Shown: positions 1 to 8,671 of the stretch, piece by piece
Layout of the letters: each line of letters begins with the position of its first letter
Position numbering within the stretch: the stretch's first letter is position 1
NCBI RefSeq assembly: GCF_024623325.1
Contig: NZ_JANJZD010000026.1
Coordinates: 1 to 64,000 of the forward strand
Origin: Acetatifactor muris
GTDB taxonomy: Bacteria; Bacillota; Clostridia; Lachnospirales; Lachnospiraceae
DNA: 64,000 nucleotides
Reading direction: 5' to 3'
Notes under the pieces: generated by a model
The model's input: the letters and a program-made list of their open reading frames with translations, nothing else
Databases searched by the model: none
Told to the model about the DNA's origin: nothing
Program-made: the position numbers and the translations under genes

Positions 1-498
1 AGAAAATATGTAATCAAGCTTACGGAAGATGAATACAAGGAGCTTAAATCCATAATCCGTAAGAAAGCAACTTCAAAAACAATACGCTGCAGATGCCAGA
101 TAATCCTTGACCTGGACGAGTCGCATGGAAAAGTTCTTACCCATGAGCAGAGTGCTAAGTCCAACGGCGTCTGTCTGGCAACAGTCACAAATACTGTTAC
201 AAAATACATAAACGGCGGTGTTAATGCTGTCACTGAATTTAAAAGAAGCATAAACTCAGATAATGCAAGGCGCAAGGTTGACGGGCGCGTGGAAGCCCGG
301 CTTATCGAGCTTGCCTGCGGGCCGGTCCCGGAAGGCCACTCCCGCTGGACAATCCGCCTGCTTGAGGAGGAAGCCAGGGTCATTCTGGAAACACCTGTGA
401 GCAGGGAGGCAATCCGGAACGCATTAAAAAAAACAAACTTCGACCTCACAAAAACGACTACTGGTGCATCCCGGCAAAAGAAGACCCGGAATTCATAG
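1..498 (+). CDS. IS630 transposase, upstream frame (orfA, helix-turn-helix part)
   Basis: The frame is open from base 1 to a TAG at 496-498, so the start codon lies outside the window. It encodes the N-terminal DNA-binding half of an IS630 transposase, with recognisable segments KLTEDEYKEL, IRCRCQIILDLDE and the linker RWTIRLLEEE. After residues ALKK the reading continues naturally only in the -1 frame (NKLRPHKNDYWCIPAKED). The switch lies on the A run 426-433, read in this frame as A AAA AAA, a classical -1 slippery heptamer. Either the two frames are joined by programmed frameshifting, as in several IS families, or the gene is a simple frameshift pseudogene. Confidence 0.75.
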   Translation, partial: RKYVIKLTEDEYKELKSIIRKKATSKTIRCRCQIILDLDESHGKVLTHEQSAKSNGVCLATVTNTVTKYINGGVNAVTEFKRSINSDNARRKVDGRVEARLIELACGPVPEGHSRWTIRLLEEEARVILETPVSREAIRNALKKTNFDLTKTTTGASRQKKTRNS

Positions 499-1136
499 CC
501 TGTATGGAGGATATCCTTGATGTATATGAGCTTCCTTATGACCCAAAGCGTCCCGTTGTCTGCATGGATGAAAAGCCTTACCAGCTTCTGGGCGAGGCCA
601 GGGCGCCCCTGCCGATGGTACCTGGGAGCGACCGCAAAACGGATTCCGAATACATCCGAAATGGAACAGTCAGCATATTTGCTTTTGTGGAGCCGCTTGG
701 CGGGACGCACCATGTAAGCGTGCGGGAGCACCGTACAGCCGTCGACTGGGCGGAGGAGATCAAATATCTCGTGGATGTCATGTACCCGGATGCTGAGAAA
801 ATCATCCTTGTAATGGACAACCTCAATACCCATAAGCCGGCTTCCCTCTATAAGAAGTATCCTCCGGAGGAAGCAAGACGCATCATCAAAAAACTGGAAA
901 TACATTATACCCCAAAGCACGGCAGTTGGCTGGACATCGCCGAAATAGAGCTGAATGTAATGACCCGGCAGTGCCTGTCCCGCCGTATAGCTGACATTGA
1001 GCTGCTGCGCAGCGAGCTGTCTGTATGGGAAGCAGAGCGTAATACAACAGCAGCAAAGGTTGACTGGCATTTTAGGACAGGTGATGCCAGAATAAAGCTT
1101 AAGTCTCTATACCCCAATTTTACTATCGCCTCTTAA
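432..1136 (+). CDS. IS630 transposase, downstream frame (orfB, DDE catalytic domain)
   Basis: This -1 frame carries the catalytic domain. The first Asp is in VCMDEKPYQLL, the second in ILVMDNLNTH, and the Glu in GSWLDIAEIELNVM, the usual DDE order and spacing for IS630. An ATG at 504 could start a separate product, but homology-like sequence begins before it, from about base 432 (NKLRPHKNDYWCIPAKED), so the functional product would be the orfA-orfB fusion made by -1 slippage at 426-433. The stop is at 1134-1136. Whether the element is active cannot be judged because its left end is missing. Confidence 0.75.
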   Translation, partial: NKLRPHKNDYWCIPAKEDPEFIACMEDILDVYELPYDPKRPVVCMDEKPYQLLGEARAPLPMVPGSDRKTDSEYIRNGTVSIFAFVEPLGGTHHVSVREHRTAVDWAEEIKYLVDVMYPDAEKIILVMDNLNTHKPASLYKKYPPEEARRIIKKLEIHYTPKHGSWLDIAEIELNVMTRQCLSRRIADIELLRSELSVWEAERNTTAAKVDWHFRTGDARIKLKSLYPNFTIAS

Positions 1137-1141
1137 AAGGC

Positions 1142-1351
1142 GGTAGTAAGGTTAAATATCGTCATGTCAGTACACTAGGCTTAAAATATTCCTCTAATAC
1201 TTTCTTTGGATTAATAGTAACTATATGGTTTATTATCAATGAAATATTATCAATACTTGAAAATACTGGTAGAATGGGTTGTGAACTACCAGCTTTTTTA
1301 AAAAAGATTTTAGTAGAATTGAAAAAAAATATAAATGATAAAGGCACATAA
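1142..1351 (+). pseudogene. Phage holin C-terminal remnant
   Basis: The frame ending TAA 1349-1351 encodes GLKYSSNTFFGLIVTIWF, then INEILSILENTGRMG, then PAFLKKILVELKK. This is the typical C-terminal part of the toxin-secretion/phage-lysis holin family (phage_holin_4_1 type): a last membrane helix, the N-E-x-L-S-I-x-E-N-x-G-R motif and an amphipathic tail. No start codon or first membrane helices precede it; instead the IS630 element abuts it. I infer that the IS inserted into, or next to, a decayed prophage holin gene. Confidence 0.6.
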
Positions 1352-1896
1352 GATTAATCTGAAAAAGTAATTATGCTCCTTGGATGTATTACTTCGTATA
1401 TGAATAAAATATATACGTCTCCATTTGTTACACAAAAGGTCGATTTACATATCCTTTCGGAATTGGAGAATATTTATTAACAATAGGATGGAAATTAACT
1501 CCTAACGATCTAAAAATGCTACTTCTCTTTGGTCAAAAGAGCTCCCAGAAATATGATATAATAAGTACAACATCACTGATCAGTGGCCAAGGTCATTTAG
1601 TTAACACCTTAGCCAAAGGAGCTCTCCTCAAAATCCAAACAAGGAGATTCTGCGCCCTAAAATAGATACTGCTAAAAAAACAGTCCAGTAAAAATCCAGG
1701 GCATTGAAAAAGCCGGAATTTTTAAAGGACTGTTACTTTTTTACCTATCAGGAGCCTAAATTGTTATTTTCCGATAGCCCCCCTGTCCCGTTTTTCACAG
1801 CAGTTTTATTTTGGATGATATCGCTGCAACTCCTTGACTTTTCGACCTCTCCCCGACCTATAGTACCCTCTTTCGCTCCAACAGCCTGAAGCCACC
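1352..1896. other. Gene-free stretch with nested inverted repeats
   Basis: No convincing gene is seen in these 545 bases. Two nested inverted repeats stand out: AGAGCTCC at 1538-1545 with GGAGCTCT at 1618-1625, enclosing GGCCAAGG at 1585-1592 with CCTTAGCC at 1607-1614 (one mismatch). A further hairpin at 1679-1734 is listed separately. The stretch is A+T-rich compared with the following chromosome genes and probably belongs to the mobile-element remnant. Confidence 0.4.
1679..1740 (+). terminator. Hairpin followed by T run
   Basis: AACAGTCC (1679-1686) pairs with GGACTGTT (1727-1734). Inside it AAAAATCC (1690-1697) pairs with GGAATTTTT (1715-1723) with one bulged base. The plus strand continues ACTTTTTTACC. 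This resembles an intrinsic terminator or the end of an unidentified mobile element; the loop is long, so function is uncertain. Confidence 0.35.
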
Positions 1897-3864
1897 TCAC
1901 CCCGGCAGACTGGACGCCACGCATAATCCGCCCCAGCCAACCCTGGAGTTAGGGTATGCATCCTCCCCCCGCAGCGCCCGCGCCCCGGCCCGGAGGTAGG
2001 CCTTCACCTTCTCCCCGTACAGAAAGGGATCATTCCCCCGCACAATCCCCCACTCCATCAGAAGAGCCGCACTGCCCGCCACGATGGGTGTGGCGAAGGA
2101 GGTCCCCGTAAAAGGATTATAGCCTCCGTAAATATCCGGCGCCAGAATCCCCACCCCCGGTGCAGCAAGATCCGGCTTTGCCAGCCCTGCCGCCACTATA
2201 CCGATGGTCCTGTTGGCATCCGCATATCCCCTTCCTGAGAAATCCGCATAGGACTCGTATGTGCTGTCATAGGCACCCACGGAAATCACTTTTGCGGCTG
2301 TGGAGGGAATGGTCAGCGTCACCTCCGGAGTAGACCTGTAAAAACCTGTTCCCGTTCCGCGGACAGCCGCCGAAGGCAGATAGAAATAATATCTTCCCGT
2401 CACTACCCGCACAGGCTCCAACCGGATGGTCCACACTCCACTGTTAATATAATTACGTTCCAGCGGCAGCATTTCAAAGTAAATCTCCTCCGGTACCGCA
2501 TAAGGGGCGGGCTCGCCGAAATAGACCATGATTTCCGTCTGCTCCAGTCGGAGCACATATTTCCCGCCATTGATCATTTCAGGCAGCTGAGCCTCCCGGC
2601 CTCCCGGAGAGCGCAGATAAATCCGATAATCATCGCAGTAATTTTTCCACAGCTGGACATTCAGGCTGCGTTCATACTCCGCCACGGCAAGCTCCACGGA
2701 AGCCGGCCTGGCCACCGCATTTCCCATACGACTTGGAACCGCCGCACTGCTGCTTCCAAATGCGCTTCCAGAACCGCCCCCAAAACCGGCGCCCGGAATG
2801 CTGTCTGAACCCATCGCACCGCCTCCCCCGCCGGTGCCTGTGCGTCCGGCTGTACCTCCGTTCTCCTGTCCCTCCAGCAGATTACCCGCCAGATGTCCTC
2901 CGCTGTTTCCCTCGTTTCCGCTTCCCACACAGATCACTGTACGGCCGATCTCAGCCGAATTGTCCAAAAATCTTTCCAGCAGAGAGCTGCCGTCATGAGC
3001 ACCGTAAGTATTGCCGAAGCTTAAATTGATAACCACTGGCATTTTCAGCTCAATGGCCTTTCTGACAGCATAGGTTACACCGCGCATGATTTCCGTTGTC
3101 CGGGGAAAAGAGGATACATCCGGCAGTCCAAGCTTTACAATCAACAGTTCTGCCTCCGGGGCAACTCCCTGATAGGCAGAACTGTTTCCTGCTGCGATGC
3201 CCGCCACTGCCGTTCCATGTCCGCTCGTGTCCACACTGGGGAGCAGCTCAAACTGTTGTCCGGCCGTAGCCGCGGATAGAGCCTGGTTAATCTGGTCGGA
3301 ATCGAATTCCACCCCCAGGCGGAAGCCCTCGGGCGGGCGGCCCGCAAAACTGTCTGCAGTTCCCGGTTCCATTCTATCCTCTGTCTCCGAAATTCCTTCT
3401 GCCCCCAGTGTTTGATCCCATAGATACCGTATCCTGGTACTGCCGTCGCTGTTTCTGAATTCCTGCATTCTCCAGTCGATCCCACTGTCCAGAATTGCTA
3501 CCAGCACACCCTCCCCGGTAAGATAAGGATCCCGAAGCGTCACCTGCGCAATACAGGAATTTGCCGTGGGCGTTTCCACTCCGTAGAAAAACCGTTTCGG
3601 CTTTTCCACATATTCTACCTCCTCCAGCTCTGCCACGCGCTCCACCAGCTGTTCCGGCACCGTCAATACCGCATATCCCGCAATCAGATATTCCACGCCT
3701 ATATTCAATGCCTTCAGCGCATCCAGGCTGCCGTGGTACTTGACAATCAGCTCCCATGTGCGCGTATTTTCATCAAATCCGGTGTTCAGTTCTTCCGTTT
3801 TTTCTCTGACTTCCTCGGGTGTCTGCAATGCCAGCTGCAGCAAATCTTCCAGTTTCTGATTCAT
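1897..3864 (-). CDS. Subtilisin-like S8 serine peptidase, Csp-like
   Basis: 655 residues. The catalytic triad is visible: Asp126 in VAILDSGID, His216 in DTSGHGTAVAG and Ser589 in GTSFATPIVAG, with the oxyanion Asn in GSGNEG near 317. An N-terminal propeptide-like region of about 100 residues precedes the catalytic domain, and a beta-rich insert separates the oxyanion Asn from the Ser, the layout of clostridial Csp-type subtilases. There is no signal peptide, which also fits Csp proteins (some act on pro-SleC in spore germination; that role is not shown here). Residues 331-375 are a Gly/Ser-rich low-complexity insert right after the oxyanion site, unusual for the family. It is transcribed towards the IS630 remnant. 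Confidence 0.85.
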   Translation of the reverse strand: MNQKLEDLLQLALQTPEEVREKTEELNTGFDENTRTWELIVKYHGSLDALKALNIGVEYLIAGYAVLTVPEQLVERVAELEEVEYVEKPKRFFYGVETPTANSCIAQVTLRDPYLTGEGVLVAILDSGIDWRMQEFRNSDGSTRIRYLWDQTLGAEGISETEDRMEPGTADSFAGRPPEGFRLGVEFDSDQINQALSAATAGQQFELLPSVDTSGHGTAVAGIAAGNSSAYQGVAPEAELLIVKLGLPDVSSFPRTTEIMRGVTYAVRKAIELKMPVVINLSFGNTYGAHDGSSLLERFLDNSAEIGRTVICVGSGNEGNSGGHLAGNLLEGQENGGTAGRTGTGGGGGAMGSDSIPGAGFGGGSGSAFGSSSAAVPSRMGNAVARPASVELAVAEYERSLNVQLWKNYCDDYRIYLRSPGGREAQLPEMINGGKYVLRLEQTEIMVYFGEPAPYAVPEEIYFEMLPLERNYINSGVWTIRLEPVRVVTGRYYFYLPSAAVRGTGTGFYRSTPEVTLTIPSTAAKVISVGAYDSTYESYADFSGRGYADANRTIGIVAAGLAKPDLAAPGVGILAPDIYGGYNPFTGTSFATPIVAGSAALLMEWGIVRGNDPFLYGEKVKAYLRAGARALRGEDAYPNSRVGWGGLCVASSLPG

Positions 3865-3939
3865 ATAATCTCTGCCGGACCGTCTTGTTCCGTTCCCTTT
3901 TTCTTCTCTATACTATATCCGGGACCCGGGAAAATGGTG

Positions 3940-4539
3940 CTATTCCGAACTGCTTTCCTGTCCGCTGACAGATGCCGCCACTGTGGCGGCATCCGTCACT
4001 TCGGGCCCCTCCAAAGAGACTTCCGCATTCTCTGCCGCCTCTCCGGGATCGGCATATTCCTTCTCCTCCTCTTCTCCCCAGAGAGAATCGTATTTTTCCC
4101 GCTTCTGTCTCTGGACCATGGCGCCGACATTTTTCGCTGTCTGATACATTTCCATGCTGAATTCCATCAGCTTTTTCTCATCCGCCGCCGGCACAATGGC
4201 TCCGCGCATAATTCTGCGCGCCACTTCCATGATTTTCCCCATGTCTGCCGCATAGTCCCGGGCCGCATCCTTCTGCTGGTCCGCCACCGCCGCATTCCAG
4301 TATGCACAGTATTGCTCAGATAATTCGTTCAGATAGTCCTGATATTCATTCTGCTTTTCATCCAGCGCATTTAAGGTCAGTTCCAGAGTGGCCGCTTCCG
4401 AGGCATATTTCTCCTGTCCGCCCGGTGTCCGTTCCATTCTGGAACGCAGATTCTGCAGTTGTTTTGATACATTTGATTTCTTCAGCCGATAACTTTTTAT
4501 CTGTTCTCTGTAAATTTTCTGAGCCTCTCCGATTTTCAT
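3940..4539 (-). CDS. Coiled-coil protein of unknown function
   Basis: 199 residues if it starts at ATG 4539 (MKIGEAQKIY), which is preceded by the purine-rich GGTGGA a few bases upstream; the frame stays open to 4581 but lacks a ribosome site there. The first 90 residues are charged and helical, probably coiled coil (YRLKKSNVSKQLQNL, LELTLNALDEKQNEYQ), and the C-terminal 50 are acidic and low in complexity. No signal peptide or membrane helix is present. It lies between the subtilase and a muramidase on the same strand. I do not recognise the family. Confidence 0.7.
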   Translation of the reverse strand: MKIGEAQKIYREQIKSYRLKKSNVSKQLQNLRSRMERTPGGQEKYASEAATLELTLNALDEKQNEYQDYLNELSEQYCAYWNAAVADQQKDAARDYAADMGKIMEVARRIMRGAIVPAADEKKLMEFSMEMYQTAKNVGAMVQRQKREKYDSLWGEEEEKEYADPGEAAENAEVSLEGPEVTDAATVAASVSGQESSSE

Positions 4540-4716
4540 GATTCCACCATCCTTATCCATGTACAAATGTCTGCATTTCATACCACAGTTTCTGCCGCAG
4601 CCTCTCTCCGGTTTTTACATATGCAAACCCGCTGAAAAGCAGCTTTCTCTATTTATATCGTCCTTTTTTCTGAAAAGCGCAATCCCTCACCTCTTCCTGT
4701 AAAACGGCAGGAACCT

Positions 4717-5730
4717 CTAATGATAAAATGCGGCCTGTATGCTGTCGTAGCCGGCTATGCCATCTGCTTTCAGGCCGAGCTTCCGCTGCAGGGCCAATGT
4801 CTCCTTTCTCGCCGTCTGCCCATACAGACCGTCTGTGTTCTGATGGTGTCCCAGAATTTCATTACATCTGCGCTGCCACCATCTTACTACCTGCCCCGAG
4901 GATCCCACAATGTATTGTCCCCCGGACATTTTGGCTCTCAGTCTGATCTGTTTCCTGACATATCTGGTTTTTGGTCCGTCCAGCCCGTCCTCCTGCAGCC
5001 TGGCTCCGTTCTGGTCCCGGATTCCGTCTTCATTTGCCGCAATCTGAAAGTCCAGTATGTTGAGATTCTTCTGAGCCTCCTGTTCCTTCCTGATCGTGCT
5101 GCCGGAAAAATCTGTGTAAAACCGGTTCAGGTCCACCTTTCCATGTACCCCCGCCAGTTTTCCTCCGGAAGTAAACTGCCAGATATCCGCCGCGTCCGCC
5201 TCGTCTTCCGGCAGCACGGAAATATAGCGGGCATACCAGACATATACCTTCTCCAGCGCCTTCGTAATTTCCGGCATATCGAAATAATTCTGCAGATAAT
5301 CTCTGTTCGCATAAACCACCGGAACATAACCCGCATCCCGGACACGCCGCAGAAAGGCAACCGTCATATCCGTACACAATCTCTTCGTAACAGCCACACC
5401 ATGTTTCCTGGCATAGTTAACCGAATCATATTCAAAGTCAAACGCAATCGGACAGGTACTCCAGTATTTTGCCGCCTGTGCTATGGCATAATCAGCTTCC
5501 TGCTCTGCCATTTCCACCGTATAAGCATAAGAAAACCAATACAGCACCACATCCACATCCAGATTACAGCATGCCTGGGCATTTACCACATACCGCTCAT
5601 CAACATTATTTTTCCCGTATCCTGCCCTCAGACCTATGCATCTGCAGCCTGCATCCCGAATACGCTTCACATCCACCTGTCCCTGATGCGCGGAAAGGTC
5701 CGGTCCTTCTGTAATTACTTTCTTATTCAT
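4717..5730 (-). CDS. GH25 muramidase (lysozyme) with C-terminal peptidoglycan-binding-like domain
   Basis: 337 residues from ATG 5730, chosen because GGAGG lies 7 bases upstream; the frame continues nine codons further without a site. GH25 features: GPDLSAHQG at the start (catalytic-face Asp), the D-x-E pair in PIAFDFEYD, then VYANRDYL and DIWQFTSGGK. The domain hydrolyses the beta-1,4 bond between MurNAc and GlcNAc. The last 100 residues (VRWWQRRCNEIL, DGLYGQTARKETLALQ) look like a PG_binding_1 repeat. There is no signal peptide, so it either acts as an endolysin needing a holin or leaves by another route. The decayed holin at 1.2 kb hints at a prophage origin, but that link is inference. 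Confidence 0.85.
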   Translation of the reverse strand: MNKKVITEGPDLSAHQGQVDVKRIRDAGCRCIGLRAGYGKNNVDERYVVNAQACCNLDVDVVLYWFSYAYTVEMAEQEADYAIAQAAKYWSTCPIAFDFEYDSVNYARKHGVAVTKRLCTDMTVAFLRRVRDAGYVPVVYANRDYLQNYFDMPEITKALEKVYVWYARYISVLPEDEADAADIWQFTSGGKLAGVHGKVDLNRFYTDFSGSTIRKEQEAQKNLNILDFQIAANEDGIRDQNGARLQEDGLDGPKTRYVRKQIRLRAKMSGGQYIVGSSGQVVRWWQRRCNEILGHHQNTDGLYGQTARKETLALQRKLGLKADGIAGYDSIQAAFYH

Positions 5731-5849
5731 TATCGTCCTCCATATATGGACAACCACATTACTGCCGTTATCCGATTCCCAATACTATACGCGGACGATA
5801 TGCTGCCTGTGCTTTCGGCTGTGAGATTCCCGCTCATTCTATAAAGTCA

Positions 5850-5886
5850 GATACCGCTGCCGGATTTTGTTCCCGACAGCGGTATC
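5850..5886 (-). terminator. Intrinsic terminator behind alaS
   Basis: GATACCGCTG (5850-5859) and CAGCGGTATC (5877-5886) form a perfect 10-bp stem with additional G-C pairs inside, just past the alaS stop at 5900. On the minus strand a short T stretch (GACTTTAT) follows. It separates alaS from the muramidase. Confidence 0.7.
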
Positions 5887-5899
5887 TTTATGTTATTAC

Positions 5900-8554
5900 T
5901 TATTTCAGCTGGCCTTCCAGCACCTTTGCCGCCTCCGCAATGCATTCCGGAATGCCCGCGGGATTCTTGCCGCCGGCCTGTGCCATATTGGGACGTCCGC
6001 CTCCGCCTCCGCCTACTTTTCCGGCGATGCCTTTGATCAGATTACCCGCGTGGGCGCCTTTGGCAAGGGCGCCTTCTGTAGCCATGGCAATCATATTCAC
6101 CTTACCGTTCTGGGCTGACAGAAGGACGACAACACCTTCTCCCATCTTCTCCTTCAGCTGATCGCCCAGATCCCTGAGCCCGTTCATATCCACATTGTCA
6201 ACGCTGGTGGCCAGAAGCTTCACTCCTTTCACCTCCACCACGTTATCCGTTACATCCCCGAGAGCTTCCTTTGCCGCTTTCGCCTTCAATGACTCCAGCT
6301 CGGAGGAAAGCGTCTTCACCTCCGCCAGCAAATGCTCACATTTTTCCACCAGTGTTGCCGGAGTCGCTTTCAGCTTCCCGGCAGCCTCGTTCATGGTCCG
6401 CTCCAGTTCTTTATAATAAGCAAATACACCATTTCCGGTCAGTGCCTCAATCCTGCGGATCCCTGCGGCAATGCCGTTCTCAGCCAGAATCTTGAAAGCG
6501 GAAATGGACGCTGTATTCGCCACATGGGTACCGCCGCAGAGCTCCACGGAGAAATCCCCCATCTTCACCACCCGGACTTCCTCGCCGTATTTCTCTCCGA
6601 ACAGGGCCATAGCGCCGGTCTTCCTGGCATCCTCCACATTCATGATCTCTGTCACCACAGGCAGGTTCGCCGCAATCTGATCGTTTACGATCTGCTCCAC
6701 CCGCTCCAGCTCTTCTTTTGTCATGGCGGCAAAATGACTGAAGTCAAACCGCAGTCTCTCACCGTCCACATAAGAACCGGACTGTTCCACATGAGACCCC
6801 AGCACTTCCCGAAGTGCCTTGTGCAGCAGATGTGTGGCACTGTGGTTCTTACTGGTATCCCCTCGCTTTGCAGCATCCACGGTAAGCGTTGCGGTATCGC
6901 CGACTTTGATCATTCCCTTCGTGACAGTGCCGATATGTCCTACCTTGCCTCCCAGAAGCTTCACCGTGTCCTTTACCTCAAAGCTGCCGTCCGCCGTGGC
7001 AATGACTCCCGTATCTGCATTCTGACCGCCCATAGTGGCATAAAATGGAGTCTCTTCCACGATAATGGTACCGTTCTGTCCGTCCGTCAGCGCCTGGACC
7101 AGTTCCGTTTCCGTGGTCAGCACGGTGACTTTGGAATTGTGCTGCAGTCTGTCATACCCCACGAACTGTGTGGTAACGGAAGGATCGATGGATTCATACA
7201 CAGTCACATCCGCCCCCATATAATTGGTCACTTTCCGGGCCTTTCTGGCAGTCTCTCTCTGCTTCTGCATACAGACACCGAACCCCGCTTCATCAATGGT
7301 GAAGCCCTTCTCCTCCAGAATCTCCTGTGTCAAATCCACAGGGAACCCGAATGTATCATATAATTTAAAAGCGTTCTCTCCGGACAGCTCTGTGACACCT
7401 GCGGCTTTCATCTCCGACTCCATCTGTCCCAGAATGCTCAGGCCCTGATCGATGGTCCTGTCAAACTTGTCCTCTTCCTGAGTAAGTACATTCAGAATAA
7501 ATGCTTTCTTTTCTTCCAGTTCAGGGTACCCGTCCCTGCTCTCGCGGATCACGGTCTCGCTTAAGACAGCCATAAACTTGTCCCTGATGCCCAGCAGCCT
7601 GCCATGCCTTGCCGCACGGCGAATCAGTCGACGGAGTACATAGCCCCGCCCTTCGTTGGAGGGAAGAATGCCGTCGCTGATCATGAATGTAGTAGAACGA
7701 ATATGATCTGTAATCAGACGGATGGAGACATCCTTCACCGGATCCTTTCCATACTCCGCATTTGCTATCCGGCAGATTCTGTCCCGAATTGCCTTCATGG
7801 TATCGATGTCGAACACAGATTCCACATCCTGCACTACCACGGCCAGACGCTCCAGTCCCATTCCGGTATCAATATTTTTCTGGGACAGTTCTGTATAATT
7901 TCCGTGTCCGTCATTGTCATACTGGGTGAATACATTGTTCCACACTTCTATGAAGCGGTCACATTCACAGCCCACCCTGCAGTCCGGCCTGCCGCAGCCA
8001 TACTTGATTCCACGGTCATAGTAAATCTCGGAACAGGGGCCGCAGGGACCTGCGCCATGCTCCCAGAAATTATCGCATTTTCCGTCTTCATCCCGGTAAA
8101 AACGGGTGATCTTCTCCCCCGGCACACCGATTTCCCTGGTCCAGATATCGTATGCTTCCTCATCCTCACAGTAAATAGAAGGGTAGAGACGCTCCGGGTC
8201 CATGCCTGCCACTTCCGTCAGAAATTCCCAGCTCCAGCGAATGGCCTCATGCTTGAAATAATCTCCGAAAGAAAAATTCCCCAGCATCTCGAAGAAAGTA
8301 AGATGACGGGCAGTCTTACCCACATTCTCAATATCACCTGTCCTGACACATTTCTGGCAGGTGGTCACTCTACGTCTGGGCGGAATCTCCTGCCCTGTGA
8401 AATAAGGTTTTAAGGGTGCCATTCCGGAATTGATGATCAATAAGCTGTTGTCATTATGCGGCACCAGCGAAAAGCTTTTCATTTTTAAATGCTCTTTGCT
8501 CTCGAAAAAGTCAAGAAACATCCTTCTCAGTTCGTTTACACCTATGGGTTTCAT
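5900..8554 (-). CDS. alaS: Alanyl-tRNA synthetase
   Basis: 884 residues, the usual full length. The class II aminoacylation domain begins at residue 1 (VNELRRMFLDFFESKEH, motif 2 around RRVTTCQKC), followed by the tRNA-recognition region, the editing domain with the zinc-site CGGTHVANT, and the C-terminal C-Ala domain ending in the glycine-rich GGGGGGRPNMAQAGG. It charges tRNA-Ala in the cytoplasm and clears mischarged Ser/Gly. A sigma-A-type promoter at 8626-8653 and a terminator at 5850-5886 frame it as a single transcription unit. No T-box leader is seen: only 117 bases separate it from the gene upstream. Confidence 0.97.
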   Translation of the reverse strand: MKPIGVNELRRMFLDFFESKEHLKMKSFSLVPHNDNSLLIINSGMAPLKPYFTGQEIPPRRRVTTCQKCVRTGDIENVGKTARHLTFFEMLGNFSFGDYFKHEAIRWSWEFLTEVAGMDPERLYPSIYCEDEEAYDIWTREIGVPGEKITRFYRDEDGKCDNFWEHGAGPCGPCSEIYYDRGIKYGCGRPDCRVGCECDRFIEVWNNVFTQYDNDGHGNYTELSQKNIDTGMGLERLAVVVQDVESVFDIDTMKAIRDRICRIANAEYGKDPVKDVSIRLITDHIRSTTFMISDGILPSNEGRGYVLRRLIRRAARHGRLLGIRDKFMAVLSETVIRESRDGYPELEEKKAFILNVLTQEEDKFDRTIDQGLSILGQMESEMKAAGVTELSGENAFKLYDTFGFPVDLTQEILEEKGFTIDEAGFGVCMQKQRETARKARKVTNYMGADVTVYESIDPSVTTQFVGYDRLQHNSKVTVLTTETELVQALTDGQNGTIIVEETPFYATMGGQNADTGVIATADGSFEVKDTVKLLGGKVGHIGTVTKGMIKVGDTATLTVDAAKRGDTSKNHSATHLLHKALREVLGSHVEQSGSYVDGERLRFDFSHFAAMTKEELERVEQIVNDQIAANLPVVTEIMNVEDARKTGAMALFGEKYGEEVRVVKMGDFSVELCGGTHVANTASISAFKILAENGIAAGIRRIEALTGNGVFAYYKELERTMNEAAGKLKATPATLVEKCEHLLAEVKTLSSELESLKAKAAKEALGDVTDNVVEVKGVKLLATSVDNVDMNGLRDLGDQLKEKMGEGVVVLLSAQNGKVNMIAMATEGALAKGAHAGNLIKGIAGKVGGGGGGRPNMAQAGGKNPAGIPECIAEAAKVLEGQLK

Positions 8555-8625
8555 GTGTTCCTCCTCCAGAATCCATTGTATACCTTCCGCCGAAAACGCC
8601 TTTTTGTGTTTCCGGTATCCATTCC

Positions 8626-8653
8626 ATTATAGCACTTATTTTTGTTTTGTCAT
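8626..8653 (-). promoter_or_regulatory. Putative alaS promoter
   Basis: On the minus strand ATGACA (8653-8648) and TATAAT (8631-8626) are separated by 16 bases, about 70 bases before the alaS start: five of six consensus bases at -35 and six of six at -10. Confidence 0.65.
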
Positions 8654-8671
8654 TAAAAAATTACCCCTGCA

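Larger units (their letters stand above)
1..1136 (+). mobile_element. IS630-family insertion sequence, right part
   Basis: The stretch is one transposase reading frame pair that enters from the left window edge, so the left terminal repeat and the first residues are not visible. It is assigned to IS630 (Tc1/mariner superfamily) by the DDE domain in the second frame. The plus orientation opposes nearly all neighbouring genes. I could not define the right terminal repeat; the transposase stop lies at 1134-1136 and holin-like coding sequence appears almost immediately after it. Confidence 0.8.

Noticed and set aside
4720..5844. Long plus-strand frame opposite the GH25 muramidase
   Set aside because: It mirrors the codon bias of the minus-strand gene, has no motif and no ribosome site.
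6332..7363. Long plus-strand frame opposite alaS
   Set aside because: Shadow of alaS, which has full-length homology motifs.
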